This document shows positions 52,301-64,000 of a stretch of 64,000 nucleotides of DNA, piece after piece. Both the position numbers and the translations under genes were made by a program. How positions within the stretch are numbered: the stretch's first letter is position 1; every line of letters begins with the position of its first letter. The notes beneath the pieces are model-generated. The model made no database searches, was not told where the DNA came from, and worked only from the letters and a program-made list of their open reading frames with translations. Origin of the DNA: Daphnia pulex (taxonomy: Eukaryota; Arthropoda; Branchiopoda; Diplostraca; Daphniidae); contig NC_060019.1 of assembly GCF_021134715.1 (NCBI RefSeq), positions 11,360,001-11,424,000 of the forward strand, read 5' to 3'.

Positions 52301-55300
52301 AATCAACCAGATCATCCAAACTATTTCAATAAAAACCATCAAGCCAATTTATAGGTCCAATCAAATACATTTTCTCAGATTATTATTTCTTCTTTATTAT
52401 GCAATCAATATCCCAAATAGAAATTTATATTGCCCTTCAAACTGAGACGATTTATTTGTCTTGTAAACTACTCCTTCTATGCCTAGAGCAGGGTCACGTC
52501 AACCTTAATAAGCGATTGGCCAGCGTACTATTATTTAGTTTAAAAAAAATCAACGAAAACTTTTTGGATTTTCATTTTTAAGCCCATAAATTTCGTCTGG
52601 CGATCCTCCTCCTTACAAGCTGAGCACTCAACCTTGGGCGAGAAAGTGATCCCCGAAACCCGACACTATTTTATAATAAAAAAAGAACCCAAAACCTTGG
52701 AAAAACTATTTTTATTTTTTCTTCTTCGCGACTCCCTTGTGTTATTTTGTTTGACTTTGAGCACACGCTCGCGCTCATCATAAAAATAAGACCAAAAAAA
52801 AAAGATATTTTTTAAAATTGTTTAACTTTTATTTTTATTTTTATTTAAGACCCCATTGTCTTTGAATTAAATATATTTTTTAAAAAATAAAGGCTCAATG
52901 TTGTTATATCTCGTTTATTTGGAGCAGGGTCTTTTTCCTATACCCGCGTCGCTTTATTGACGACTGGTTTGGGATTTCAGGCTGAAAATATTTCGTTTGG
53001 GTATATGTAACAGCACTCTCCTTACCAAGAGGGTGGAAAGGAGTAGAGTATATTACACAACGACCGCGCCCGCTAGGGAAATTTGTTCACCCAACACACA
53101 CGCACACATCTATCTATCGATTCAAACTTTCCAAGTCTCTAGACTTATAAGCTGTGCTGTCCTTTATACAACAACGTCTTGGCTTCAGCCTCTCCCTCCC
53201 ACGATCCCGCGTCAGATCCCGGGAAGAAAAAAAAATAAAGTCGGGGAAGGGAGTTAACCAAAAACATTTGGCACGTGATTCCAATATCAATCACATTCAC
53301 CCCCCAACGGTCAAAAAAGTAGAGAGAATATAAGACATCGCCGGCCCAACTGCAACTTTTTTTATTTTATTTTTATTTGATTATTTCCGCCTTTTTAGAT
53401 TCTGTGGTCCATCGAATTGTCCAGCACATCCGGACATGTATTTTTTGTATTTTTTTTTGGCCCAGTCCATTCATTCTGGATCGCCACCCCGGCCCGGCCA
53501 GCCAGCCAGTTTCAGTCGAATCGCGTATGCAGTTTGACAAATCGGCCGTATATGTATAGCGGGGTGGGGTGGGGTGGAACAAGCACGCCGTATGCACACA
53601 CGCCCCATACGATAGACTGCCGTGCCATTATTTTCCCGTCGAGATAGAAAATCGGGAGTTCCCGCGCGCCATATTACAGACTCTCGTCTCTGAGATGGAT
53701 GAGCTTCGATATTTCTCTCTTTTGTTGGTGTTGTTGTTGTGTATAACGTGTCGCTTGTAAAATCATTCCATTCTATACAACCCTCGCCCGATATAAGACA
53801 CATTTTGGCATTATAATCATTTGAACGTGAGACGCTCCCTCAATTTTTATTTATTTTTTAATTTCGTTCTCGTCTACTTGGATGTTGTTTGGCTTCGATC
53901 AGCAGCAGCCCGGGACGATATAGATATTCCTCCCGAGATTTATTTTGATTTATTACGACCGCGCCTCTATATATATACACTGGCGGCAGGCGCGCTGAAA
54001 TCGCTTTGCAATTTGTTAGTCTTAAGACTTCTCCGCCGCGTCAAACACTCCATCATTCTTCATGCGCACACGTAATATATATAGCCAACTTTCCACCCCA
54101 AAAATTGTCGAGAAGAAACCCCATCCAACATGTATACTATCCTTATTCAATTTTTTGAGGCGATGTAATAACACCCGCCTATATTTCTTATAGAGATATA
54201 GATATTTCGTTGTGTACACTGCAGCAGCACTTGCGCCCGATGGGAGAAATTATTCATTTCAATCTGTCAATTGAAACAAGTGATTTACAAGTTGAACTTA
54301 TAGAAAGAATCAAAGTCCCTCCTCCGTGTGTTAGGCGATATCGAAAATTTTAAAAATGATTTGAGATAAAAATGAAATCACTTTTCAACGCGAGTTACAT
54401 ATTATCACGTTACTCGTCGATTGGACTTTTAAAAATTCCCTCCAAGTAAGTGTACTATAACGATGGCTCTCGGGGAATTTTTGAACGCAGGTTTGGACAT
54501 AGCCCGTAATAAATAAAACCGGGTTTATAATTCCTCAAACATTTGGCGCCCGCACGTATATTACCGTTCGGAGATAAATTATAAGACGTACGCTCATGAA
54601 TATTCAAAAACACGTTCGACTGAGACTATAATGCGTGGCACAGACTTACCGGGAATTGTGTGTCGAAGATGACGAAAGCGCAGCCTGGGAGATTGGCCAG
54701 TAATAGAGTAGTTAGCCTATTTTGCACGGATGACTGCCAATAAAGGCCACCGTCGGACACAGTGAAACAGATTTTGTGCGTGAAATTCTTCGGCCAACAC
54801 CTATACCACAATTCACGCAAAACGTCCAACAGCGGAAGAGTCAAACTGCACTGACGAACTCTGCTAGCTGGACCGAATGAAAAGAAATGATAGAAACCCG
54901 GCGCTAGTCGATGATGGAATACTTTTTTCCTTGTTCACTTATTCCGAATATGCGCCTCGATGAGAGACGCATACCTCCAAATCTGAATGGCCGAATCGAG
55001 CGTGAGTCGCTCTAGTTGGGTCCACAGTGTGACACGGAGAGTGAGATAAAGACGCGGGGCCGAGATTAGAATTCCCCAACAGTCTTATCTGTTTGAAAAA
55101 GGACGTCAAGGAAAAATAATCCAAACTATAGACTCTCTAAAAAAATCTTTCTGCACCAACAAAACGCCAACAAAAATAGTGGTTGACAGGAGCGAGAGAC
55201 AGTTCGGACAAGGTCTGGCAAACAACAACACTTTATTCTTTTAAAATCCTAAAAACACACAGAGAGAGATGGTGCACGCGCGAGAGTTTGTTGAATTGAA

Positions 55301-58300
55301 TTGAAATAAGAACCAATTCACTTTGGGAATTCACTTGGACGTCTGCGAAAAAGGAAAAGCGAGTGAGATAAATCAAAGAATAACAGACGCGGACCTGTAA
55401 TGGCACTTTCACTCGGTTTCGTTATGTAGAGAGGAGCGGTGGGGCCGACACACCTGACTCGGTTGGGCGCCAAAGTCAAACTACTAGCAGAGTAGCGCGC
55501 GATCGCCACCCGCGAGAAACTGGAAAAATTCAAAAGAGGCGAAATATCATATCAGCAGTTGTGTGCGCTTATAACCTTGACTGTCGCATCACCACCGGTC
55601 CCCACCAGGCCACCACCTTCATTCAAGTATAGGCGCCAACAATTTCTTGGCTTTCTCTTGCCAAACTTCCGGAGACCATCACATCAAAAGCGTTTGGGGC
55701 CAAAACAAAAACTTTCTCTATTATTTTAACATTGAAAATATATTTTTTTTTTAAACACGGGATATACTATAGCTAGTGCTAGCCGGAAGTTGGCATACAT
55801 AGGAGAGACCTACATCTCGGATTTCCCTTTTTGATTCTTGCGTGAACCTGCGTGCAATACCTCGCAGCTGAGTCACCGTCATTTGGACAACATCCTGGTT
55901 GTTTCCCCCTGACTCGGAGAGTATAGACGAAAATCAGCTGATGGTGCTGATGTGGATGGCCGTTTTCGGACAATAAAGATATGGAACAGTGAAAGCGTTT
56001 CTCCCAGCGCCACCCAAAACGGTCGGTTGACATTATTATATAGTCGGCACATTTGTTCACGAAATAAATGTTTGCTTTTGTTATTGAGCGAGTTGACCAA
56101 GTGACCTAGTAAAACCAATAACAAATACAAAACAAAAAAGACCGGGGGTATTTTTTTATTATATTCCCGCGCTGTGACTAAAAGCGGTACTGCACACGAA
56201 CACAAAAGCACAAGGTTAGTACTATACCGTTTAGACGATTAATAAGTGTTTGAATTATTACGTATTTGTTTTGTGCTGTGGCAGGAAAAAAGTAGGGCAA
56301 ATTCTATTTGGGAAAAAATATTTAATCTGATATACTCTAAGCCATTTCTTCTTATCTTTCTTTTAAAAATTGATTAACTAAATAAACTTTTTATTTTTTT
56401 TCCCTTTTTTAAAAAATTTTGGAGCGTCGTTCCATCAAATATTCAGCTCCCATGAATTCCATTCAGTTTGTGGGTATCGGACATTTTATATGGATCCGAC
56501 CTTCGAAATATTTGATGGCCGTTTCAGAGTTTGTTTAAAAAAAAAAAAAGAAAACAAATTTCAAAATGTTCAGTTTTTCAAAGAATATTACACCGGGCTG
56601 ACGTGTAGCGCATTACATAATTCAACTGTTGTACAGCGTTGTTTCGCCAATTCAAGGCGAACGCAGCCCCCGTAATCAAGAGCTTGACGGAGTCAAAATA
56701 AATACGTACATGGATTTTCTAGGTTGCTCGTTCTACATTGGCCGCTCACCATCCAACCAACTGTTAATAATAACAAGAATCCGAGAAAAGTTAAGGTCAC
56801 CTCTGTATAATACTAATATAAAATGTAAATCGGGTCAAGCGTTAGCAACCAGAAATCGTATTTTCATTAATTCCTCAAGGAAATGAGAGAGAGAGAGTGT
56901 ATTAATCCAGTTTTATAAGGCACTGCACTCACACTCAGAGTAGTGTAAAAGCATATATTATACGAGCTCAAAGCTTTGACGTAGTATAGCAGCTGCCTCA
57001 ATTTGGCTTTAATAGGGCGCGTTGCCATATTATCTGAGCGAAATACTCCATCACGCCGTATCATAATACATTATGGTTTTTATTTTTGAAAAGTCCAGAG
57101 AAAAAGATATGGCAGCAGAGAGGAAAATAGGCGGCAATATAAAAAGAAAAGCTCCGAGGATATTACATCACTATACGCCATTCGTCCGCGTATATAAGCT
57201 GCTGCACGATACGACTGGCGGGCGGGATCAGGAAAAAAGAATCAGCCGGGAAAATGAGACGGTAGAAACTGTGCGCGTTTTATTAGAGAAATGATAAAAC
57301 CCCAGTTGAGATTGTCTTGCTTATATTCCTTTTGTTTAAAAAAAAAAAGTTGCGTTTTCGGTGGAAATTCATTCGAAAAAAAATTTGATGAAATCGATTG
57401 GATTTTCACTTGTTCAGGTCTCTTTTGTTGTTGGAAAACAAAGGAGACAAGAGCAAAGGAGCTAGGCAGTTTATTCTTCCATCCAAAGTGGTTCTTCTCA
57501 TATGGCCTCCACCCCACTTATTCGTTTGATTTTTTATTGGACAAAGAAATCAATTGAAGAAACACAGAGGAAACACTTGAACTTTGTTCATATTATATGT
57601 ATATACAGAACCTCAGGTGTATGGCCCTGTTTGGCGAAGGACAAAAGCACTTCAAGACTTTTTAAAGTATAGGAAAATAATCTTAATGGAATCTCTCCGT
57701 TTTTGAGCTGTGAAGAGTCACAAGAGAGAGCCAGCAGCTTTCTTATTCGGGGCTCAAAACCTTTTGCTCATCCTTGTGTGCACTTTTATACTTTCAATCG
57801 ATTGCCTATAGTGCACAGTTCCTTCAACTCTCTTTACAGGTTCCAGACTTTTTTTGTTGTTGTTGGTTCCAGCAAAATACTCTGGCGTAGATAAATGGAT
57901 GCAGTTTAGGCCACACGTGCGCCCTTTAAACTAATTCTTTTGAACGATATATATATAATCTTTTCATCGCTAAATCTAATTATCCAAAAATAAAGATAAT
58001 TGAAGAACCTAAAGCCACATCATTTTATTACAGCATATCAGATTTAACCGGCTGTAGCTTGACTGATGGACTGACAGTTTGTTAAAATATAATGGTTGTT
58101 TATTTATGAAATGATATGAAACTAGCATCACTCATCCTTTAGGCCGACGTATCTTCCGCTCATACATAACTGGGTATTAGATATAGTAAATATCTACCGG
58201 AATATTCATGTTGAAAATTTGCGGCCGTCCATTGTATAGATCTAACCGTCAAGGGGGCTCTCCTCATTAACGATTCAGAGAACTGAGCTACTTTTGGAAA

Positions 58301-60423
58301 TGAACTATAATATAGTATTCCGCTTCGTCGAAAAGGGAGTGGCCCTTTTGGCTTACCGATGTAGTAATCGATGATACACCCGGACGTTTTGGTGGGTTCG
58401 ACTGTACTGATGGTTTTGGTTTACTCCCGAGTTTGATGCGAGCAATTCTTTTTCAGGGATTTCCAACTATACTATATATATTATGCAAGCACGGCCTCGT
58501 GTATTATGCGAGGCTTAGTTCTTAGAACGATCGCATAAATGGATGGCGAATTAGACATAAAGAAGAGAATTGTGAAAATTCGATGATTTCCATGCTAGGA
58601 ACATCTCCTACCATTTCACATCTGATGCAAGTTGGCGAGGCTTCCATGTAATTATGTTTCAAACAGGCGCGTGGTGTATACAGGAGAGTACAGGGGGTGA
58701 CATTCCAGCGTCGCATCGTCACGTTCTGAATACTGATTTTCTCGTCTTATTATTAGCTGTGCAGTATAGAAAGGTCTGGGCTACTACCATATAGCAGGTA
58801 ATAAGTTATATAGCTTATACTGACTTGCATGGCGGGGCATATGGGATTTGACTTATGAATAAAATAAATGATGAATTCTGTATGCATACGTTATATTACC
58901 CTACGTCGTGCTGAAATTTGAAACAACCGAGGGCGTTATTATATGTTAGCGATATAACTTACTAATCGGATATTTGATCTTGATGGGCATGACATGGCGG
59001 TATAATATAGTACTAGCCAACTTGTTTTCCTATTAAAATTAATTGCGAATGTTATTCAAATTAAATCCCGGCTGATTGATCTAGCATATTGCGCAAGAAA
59101 AAAAAAATGTGTGCGCTTCACCTTTCAAATTAAAATCAATCGATATGTGACATAACAAAACATACCCGTCGACGCTTTGGTATCCTGACAACACATCGGT
59201 TGCTATTCACTTATTACCAACGTTGCATCCGTTTCTTTTGTTTTCCGGTCCAAGTTATTTTAGAACATCTGCTACATCAAGTTGTTGGAAGTAGGTTACG
59301 TTAATATGGTTATAGACGTAGGGCGACATTTAGCTGAAAACACTGTAAAGGAAGGATTGCTTAATTAGTTTACAGGTGAATTATTTTCGCAACGCCAAAG
59401 ATGATTGCAGAATGGATGCGAAGAACATTTTCGGGTACTTCGCGGTAAATGGATTAAGTTCCTTCGTCCTACCGAGTTTTGATCGATTGACGATCGAAAC
59501 TCGATCAAACAGCAGCCAAACTGCATGCGAAATAGTCGGTGAAAAATGAGTCGATTCGAAGCTTTGTTCCTTGTAAATTGAATTTTTTCTCTCGTGTTAC
59601 GCACGTGAAGCAAATGGGCGCCCAGATGTGAAATTGAAGCCATCATCTTGATTAAATTTCCATACTTTCAATGACATTTTGACAGGTTTTGTAGCTTTAT
59701 CGTTCAGAAATATGACGAGGCTATTTACTTTGAGAGCAGTTGTGTGTGTACAGTGTACACATAGTCGTTCAGTTTAACTGTAAATTTCTGTGCTGAAACT
59801 TCAATTTAGCCATTTTTCCTGCTTGAATAATAATTATCAGTAATAAATAAATTAATTGTAGAATTTAATTTGATACCACAGCACCGAGGGTATAGAGATG
59901 ACCGAGGGATGAAAATTAAATAATTAATACACGAACTCCTGCTTGCGAATCTGTAGAATAGTACAAGTGTGTTAGCATGTCTAACTTAGCTTTTAACACA
60001 TTTAAAATCACATTTGCGAATCTGCAAGGGAAATGTTTGAGTAGACATTGTTTGAGGTATAAATCCGTCCAATACATATCCGCGCATCGATTTTCTTTTC
60101 ATGAATTCCAAGTAGCTTACGTAAGAGAAATCGTTGAATTTTCAATTCGTTGAGACCAGTTGGTCAGGTTCTTTATTTATAATACATGAAACAGTTGACG
60201 ACAGCACAATCGGCATTGATCAGTTATACCACGAAAAATGTAACAGCAGAAACCGACACGCAGGTTTACTGAGCCCAAAGTTAATGTTCGAAAACCATTT
60301 CGCTTGTCACGACACATGAAAAAACAACAGAATTGATTCGGCTGTAAGCTCTGCAAGGAAGTATGCTTCATTCTTCAACAGCAAGGTAGAGTACAAGCAC
60401 GAATAAGAACTGGCGGTTTCTGT
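43363..60423. other. About 17 kb without a recognised gene; PKC distal promoter at the left end, G-gamma 3' UTR at the right end
   Basis: I examined the longer open frames on both strands and none resembles a known protein or shows convincing splice partners. The sequence is AT-rich with TG/CA repeats (about 47176-47191) and A/T runs. The GC-rich part 43363-43760 is the likely PKC leader and promoter; GACGATAAAAG on the minus strand near 43612-43622 is a weak TATA-like candidate. Untranslated exons of PKC or noncoding RNAs could lie here unseen. Confidence 0.45.
60172..60177 (-). terminator. G-gamma poly(A) signal AATAAA
   Basis: AATAAA on the minus strand lies about 250 bases past the G-gamma stop codon, a normal 3' UTR length. 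Confidence 0.5.
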
Positions 60424-60747
60424 TTATAGTACTGAGCAGCTGCTTTTCTCTCGGAAAGGATTGGCTTTTTGTGAGCTGAAACCGATCATCAAGCAGTCGT
60501 CCTGCTGGTGGTCGTTCACGTATTTCTGTAATAAGATTGAAATTAGATACATCAGTTTGGTCGTCCCTACCAAGACGTTCAATATTTAAATTATTTTTGA
60601 TTTTAGCATCAACAAAACTGACTATATTGACTGAAATATTATATTTACCATTATATCAGCGACAGCTTGGCGAACGGTAATTCGCTTGATTGCCGCCTCT
60701 CGTCGCAGTTGTTCATTGACCAACCGCTGTTGCTGTAAGTTGGACAT
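60424..60747 (-). CDS. Ggamma1: Heterotrimeric G protein gamma subunit, complete, 66 residues
   Basis: Two coding exons, 60747-60649 and 60525-60424, joined in phase 0. The protein starts MSNLQQQRLVNEQLRREAAI and runs as one long helix that forms a coiled coil with the G-beta N-terminus. It continues KYVNDHQQDDCLMIGF and ends NPFREKSSCSVL. The NPF box and the CaaX box CSVL (final Leu: geranylgeranylation expected) are family hallmarks. The length matches the usual 65-75 residues. It anchors the beta-gamma dimer at the inner plasma membrane, where it signals to channels, phospholipase C-beta and PI3K. It is closest in style to Drosophila Ggamma1 and vertebrate GNG7/12; the exact paralogue is not certain. 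The gene is divergent from the adjacent SARAF gene. Confidence 0.96.
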
Positions 60748-61624
60748 CTTTAAAAGATAACAAAAATTAGATAAAATGATTTCATGATGATATAATGTTT
60801 GAAACAAAGGACATAGCTTCAAATTCTAGACTATCGAATAAGAAATAAAGCTATTTTAGTTATCCTATATTTTTAAAATGGCCTATTATTTATTTTATAA
60901 AGCATTGACAAGTTCACTGTTCACTTAATGAATCCTGAAAGTTTACATGGCAGATAAAAGAGGACTTTGATTTTAGGCTTAAATTGATGCCATGATAACT
61001 TCGTTGACCTAGCTCATATAACAAAGAATTGCTTAAAAGACTTGATAGTTTACAAACCCTGTTAAAGTGGAATTGAATAATATGTATCTTAGTAAATTGG
61101 AACACGAAGACTATTTAGAATGTTGCTGTACGAACAACTACTATCACGAAGAAGGGCGTGGACTTGTTGCACATCACTAACTAACGATCGATTGTGACCC
61201 AAAAATTTGAAAAAAATGTTTCCAATAATAATGCAAATTCTAAGTAATAAATAAATCAATATTGTAGAATATTATTACCTTCGATAGCAGCCCAAATTAC
61301 ACAAGTCAACTCATAAAATGAAAACAAGAATCTAAACACTATCCTGTCGGATGACGCTAAAAAGCACGAAGTAAGAGTTGAAGAGCAAAGGCACGCGCAG
61401 CCAACGTTTTGCTTTGGTATTAGGTTCTTTAACCCTCGCTAGATGGCAGCTAGAAAAATGTCGACTGCTCATTGTTTGTTTTTATCTAATCAAGGAATTA
61501 CACGTGTATTAGGAAACGACAAATAAGTGACGAAATTTCTAAGAAAATTTCAAAATACTAGTCAACTAGCTGATCTAGTGATCTCTTTTTCTAAAGAAGA
61601 CGCGTCCTGTTTTACTGCCACAAA
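60748..61624. promoter_or_regulatory. Divergent promoter region between G-gamma (minus) and SARAF (plus)
   Basis: The two genes are head to head with 877 bases between their start codons. The stretch must hold both leaders. An untranslated first exon and intron of G-gamma probably lies here. The AT-rich middle shows no coding frame or clear TATA box. Confidence 0.5.
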
Positions 61625-62996
61625 ATGAGGAATTTTGTATTTATCGTATTTGTTGTATGCTGTCTCGGTAGCACATTTGGAGGTTCTTCAGGTATTTCGT
61701 ACTATATTCAAAGCAAAATCTAATCTTCAATATAAATGTATTTCTCATTTTAGATTCTGTCAAGCTATCTAACATTCAAGTACTAACCCTTTATCATGGC
61801 AAAATGACCAATGGCAGGCGTTCTTCCCCAGTACCACAATTGAAATGTGCTGGAGGAACTGCAGGTTGTGGAGCATTTACACCTCAGGTAATGGATTGTG
61901 TTGTATTATTTATCATCACAGACTCTTTAATGTTATTCTGTGTCTTTATCAGGTGGTCCAGTGTTACAATAGAGGTTCAGATGGTGATGATGTTCAATGG
62001 GAATGCAAGACTGATATGGATAATGCTTACCGATTTGGAAAAATCTCTGTTTCATGTGAAGGCTACTCTTATCCAGATGATCCTTATGTTCTAAAAGGAT
62101 CCTGTGGAGTATGTTACAGGCTTGCTCCTTTTAATGCATTCAAAAGTTAACAAAATTTTTTATTTTCTAGCTAGAGTATTCTATAGACTTAACCAAAGAA
62201 GGCTATGGAAATCAACAAGGACATAACTATTATGGAAATGCCGATCATACAAATGATAAAAGAAGCAATTCCTATTACACAAATGATAAAAGAAGCAATT
62301 CTTATCATACCCAAGAGTCTACAGGTTCCTCTATCGGAGGTCTTATTATTCTAGTTGTTGCTGGATTGATGATTTATGCCCTTTACAAGACATGCATTGC
62401 ACCTGCTGCTGAACAAGTATTTCAGTCAAGGTAGAGATTAATCATAATGTAATCGTAATAATTATTAACTTTATTATCAATCTGTTTTTGTATTTTTTTT
62501 TTTTAATTAGTACCACCAGTGACGATTTCGGTGGATATCCTGGCGGTGATCCATATCGCGCAAATGCTCCTCCACCACCGGGATTCCGCTCAGAATTTTC
62601 GCCAAATACCGGATCTCCATTTGGAGCGTCATGTGGTGGAGACCAAGCTGGGTTTGGTAGTAGGCCTGCTAGTGGCCGCACCGGCACAGGCTCGGGCACA
62701 GGTGCTGGGGGATTTTGGACAGGTGCAGCTACAGGAGGACTGCTCGGTTACATGTTCGGAAGTCGAGGGTAAAATCATTTTCAAACTGTCATCAGCTGAA
62801 ATTTTCCAAATAATTGTGTTTGTAAATTAGAAATACGAGACCAACCCAAACATACAGAACTACTCGGGATGATTACTCCGACAATGCTTTTTGGGGTGGA
62901 GCTACAGGGAGAGGTAGTGGAAATTCGTCATTTGGAGGAACACCAAGCACTGGAACCAGGACAGCATCAGGGTTCGGAGGAACGACACGCCGTTAA
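61625..62996 (+). CDS. Saraf: SARAF (TMEM66), store-operated calcium entry regulator, complete, 346 residues
   Basis: Six exons: 61625-61691, 61754-61887, 61953-62108, 62171-62430, 62511-62768 and 62831-62996, in phase. SARAF is an ER membrane protein that promotes slow inactivation of STIM/Orai calcium entry. Visible are a signal peptide (1-about 20, MRNFVFIVFVVCCLG), a Cys-rich lumenal domain with LKCAGGTAGCG, VVQCYNRGSDGDDVQWEC and CEGYSYPDDPYVLKGSCGLE, then a transmembrane helix (about 174-191, SIGGLIILVVAGLMIYAL). The cytosolic tail is Gly/Pro/Ser/Thr-rich with NAPPPPGF and the conserved GFWTGAATGGLLGYMFG. The length matches the human protein (339). A tandem 10-residue repeat lies just before the membrane helix. 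Identity is confident; function comes from the family. Confidence 0.96.
62249..62308 (+). repeat. Tandem duplication of a 30-bp unit inside SARAF
   Basis: Two consecutive 30-bp units in frame encode TNDKRSNSYY and TNDKRSNSYH; they differ at three of 30 bases. The preceding YGNADH looks like a degenerate partial unit. The region is the lumenal linker just before the membrane helix. Confidence 0.9.
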
Positions 62997-63162
62997 CAGT
63001 TTTCGTATGCCACTCATTTATTTGACGACAAAGAATCTAACATTTAATGGATTTGTTTTCTAACATCTAATCGGTTTTCTTAGATGCTAAAAATTGTTAA
63101 AATTCAGCGTAAAGTCACTTGATAACAGAAATTTGGAGTTACATTGAAATTACGTTTGTTTC

Positions 63163-63168
63163 AATAAA
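63163..63168 (+). terminator. SARAF poly(A) signal AATAAA
   Basis: AATAAA lies 167 bases past the SARAF stop codon and is followed by an A-rich and then T-rich stretch. Confidence 0.6.
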
Positions 63169-63376
63169 TCATAAAAACCAGAAAAAAACTAAAAATTTAA
63201 TATATTTCGTCATTCATCATTATGATTGGAAACTGTCCGTATCCGTCCCTAAAAGGGGGGAGGGAACCAAGCCAGGCAGGCCAAGCCAACTCGCTTGGAA
63301 ATGGGCAAACGACCACTAGACTGATGTGTTTGTGAAAAGGAATATCGTTGATTTAAATATTATGCGTAACTTATGT

Positions 63377-63410
63377 CAGAGTGATAGATAATCAATTATC
63401 TATCATTCTG
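63377..63410. repeat. 34-base near-perfect palindrome (16-bp arms, 2-base centre)
   Basis: The left arm 63377-63392 and right arm 63395-63410 pair at 15 of 16 positions, with one G-T pair. The core is GATAGATAAT/ATTATCTATC. As RNA it would form a long hairpin between SARAF and NDUFB2; as DNA it could be a dimer binding site. Confidence 0.85.
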
Positions 63411-63577
63411 CTTATGTTAATATTTACTCAGTCATGAAACTGGATAAGTTCATCGGCAATGTCGCAAGCCAATGATGGAAATTTGTTGTCTGCTTGAGCC
63501 TGGAGACAGCTGTTTCTAGAGGCTGGTTGAATCGTAGAATTTATTTTGCTCTCGCGTTCTTTTCTCAATAAACAAAA

Positions 63578-64000
63578 ATGAATCGAGCAATACAACTGTT
63601 GGTAAAAAGTGCTAGGGTAATTAAGCCTGCAACAAGGACCATTAGCACCACACCTGCTATGAATTCAGGAGCGTAAGTTTCATCCTGTTACTTCTGTTTT
63701 TTTTTCTTTCTTTCTTGAAAATATCTATTGTAAAGGTTGAGATGTAATTGTATAAATTTTGATTACATATCATAGCTGGGCATATCGCTCAACTGGAAGT
63801 CATTTTCTGCCAAAGAAACATTATATGGCTGCTGAATTTATTGGAGCCGTTATGTGGTACTGGATTCTGATTCACTTATGGCATGAACCAGAACATATTA
63901 CGGTAACTCTAACCATAGATAATACTGAATGTTTTTTATAAATTTTTATCTGTATTTTAGGGTGATTTCCCTTATCCTGACCCTTCAAAATGGACAAATG
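63578..64000 (+). CDS. NDUFB2: NDUFB2, complex I 1-beta subcomplex subunit 2 (5' part, 3' end outside the window)
   Basis: Exons 63578-63672, 63776-63902 and 63961 to beyond 64000, in phase. The protein begins MNRAIQLLVKSARVIKPATR, an Arg/Lys/Ser-rich presequence typical of mitochondrial import. It then has FIGAVMWYWILIHLWHEPEH, a single membrane helix, and GDFPYPDPSKWTN, the diagnostic C-terminal motif of NDUFB2 (AGGG subunit). It is an accessory, non-catalytic subunit in the distal membrane arm of NADH:ubiquinone oxidoreductase. Usual mature proteins end some 15 residues after this motif, so only a short 3' part is missing. Confidence 0.95.

Larger units (their letters stand above)
62997..63577. 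other. SARAF 3' UTR and NDUFB2 upstream region
   Basis: Contains the SARAF poly(A) signal, a 34-base palindrome and the short NDUFB2 leader. No coding exon is seen. Confidence 0.6.

Noticed and set aside
54650..54934. Minus-strand open frame of about 95 codons ending at a perfect GTAAGT donor, phase-compatible with the PKC exon at 42687
   Set aside because: No ATG in the whole open frame (it opens after a TGA at 54937-54935), no recognisable protein. It could at most be an untranslated or internal exon and cannot be supported without transcripts.
59365..59646. 93-codon minus-strand frame between PKC and G-gamma
   Set aside because: No family resemblance, AT-rich and isolated; not enough to call a gene.

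Overview
The window is nuclear genomic DNA from an arthropod. The best guess is a branchiopod crustacean of the Daphnia type. The evidence is indirect: compact spliced genes with mostly 60-120 bp introns, insect/crustacean-like protein sequences, GT..AG introns throughout, and one very large signalling gene whose introns are full of microsatellites. There are no operons, CRISPR arrays, rRNAs or recognisable transposons. I reconstructed six protein-coding genes from joined reading frames and splice sites. Every exon junction listed keeps phase.

Layout, left to right: (1) minus strand 112-1022, the 5' part of Vps26, a retromer subunit whose 3' end lies off the left edge. (2) Minus strand 1669-3312, a complete seven-exon Lkb1/STK11 kinase of 416 residues. 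(3) Minus strand 5690-43362, a novel-type protein kinase C of the delta/theta group, 17 coding exons per transcript, 764 residues. (4) 43.4-60.4 kb, about 17 kb in which I recognise no gene. (5) Minus strand 60424-60747, a 66-residue heterotrimeric G protein gamma subunit. (6) Plus strand 61625-62996, SARAF (TMEM66), 346 residues. (7) Plus strand from 63578 to the right edge, NDUFB2 of respiratory complex I, 3' end missing.

The PKC locus is the interesting part. It carries two adjacent exons of the same length (139 bp) and phase. Both encode the catalytic loop, the DFG region and the activation loop, so only one can be used per transcript, and one of them reads DMG instead of DFG. There are also two additional open first exons inside the gene. 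The exon at 9891-11136 splices in phase straight onto the hinge/kinase exon and would make a kinase with a 415-residue disordered head and no C2 or C1 domains. The exon at 29032-29205 splices in phase onto the last C2 exon and would make a form with most of C2 replaced but both C1 domains kept. Three starts times two catalytic exons would give six kinases from one locus. I found no exotic element such as a virus, toxin or defence island. Most long open frames in the PKC introns and in 43-60 kb are low-complexity artefacts of purine- or pyrimidine-rich DNA.
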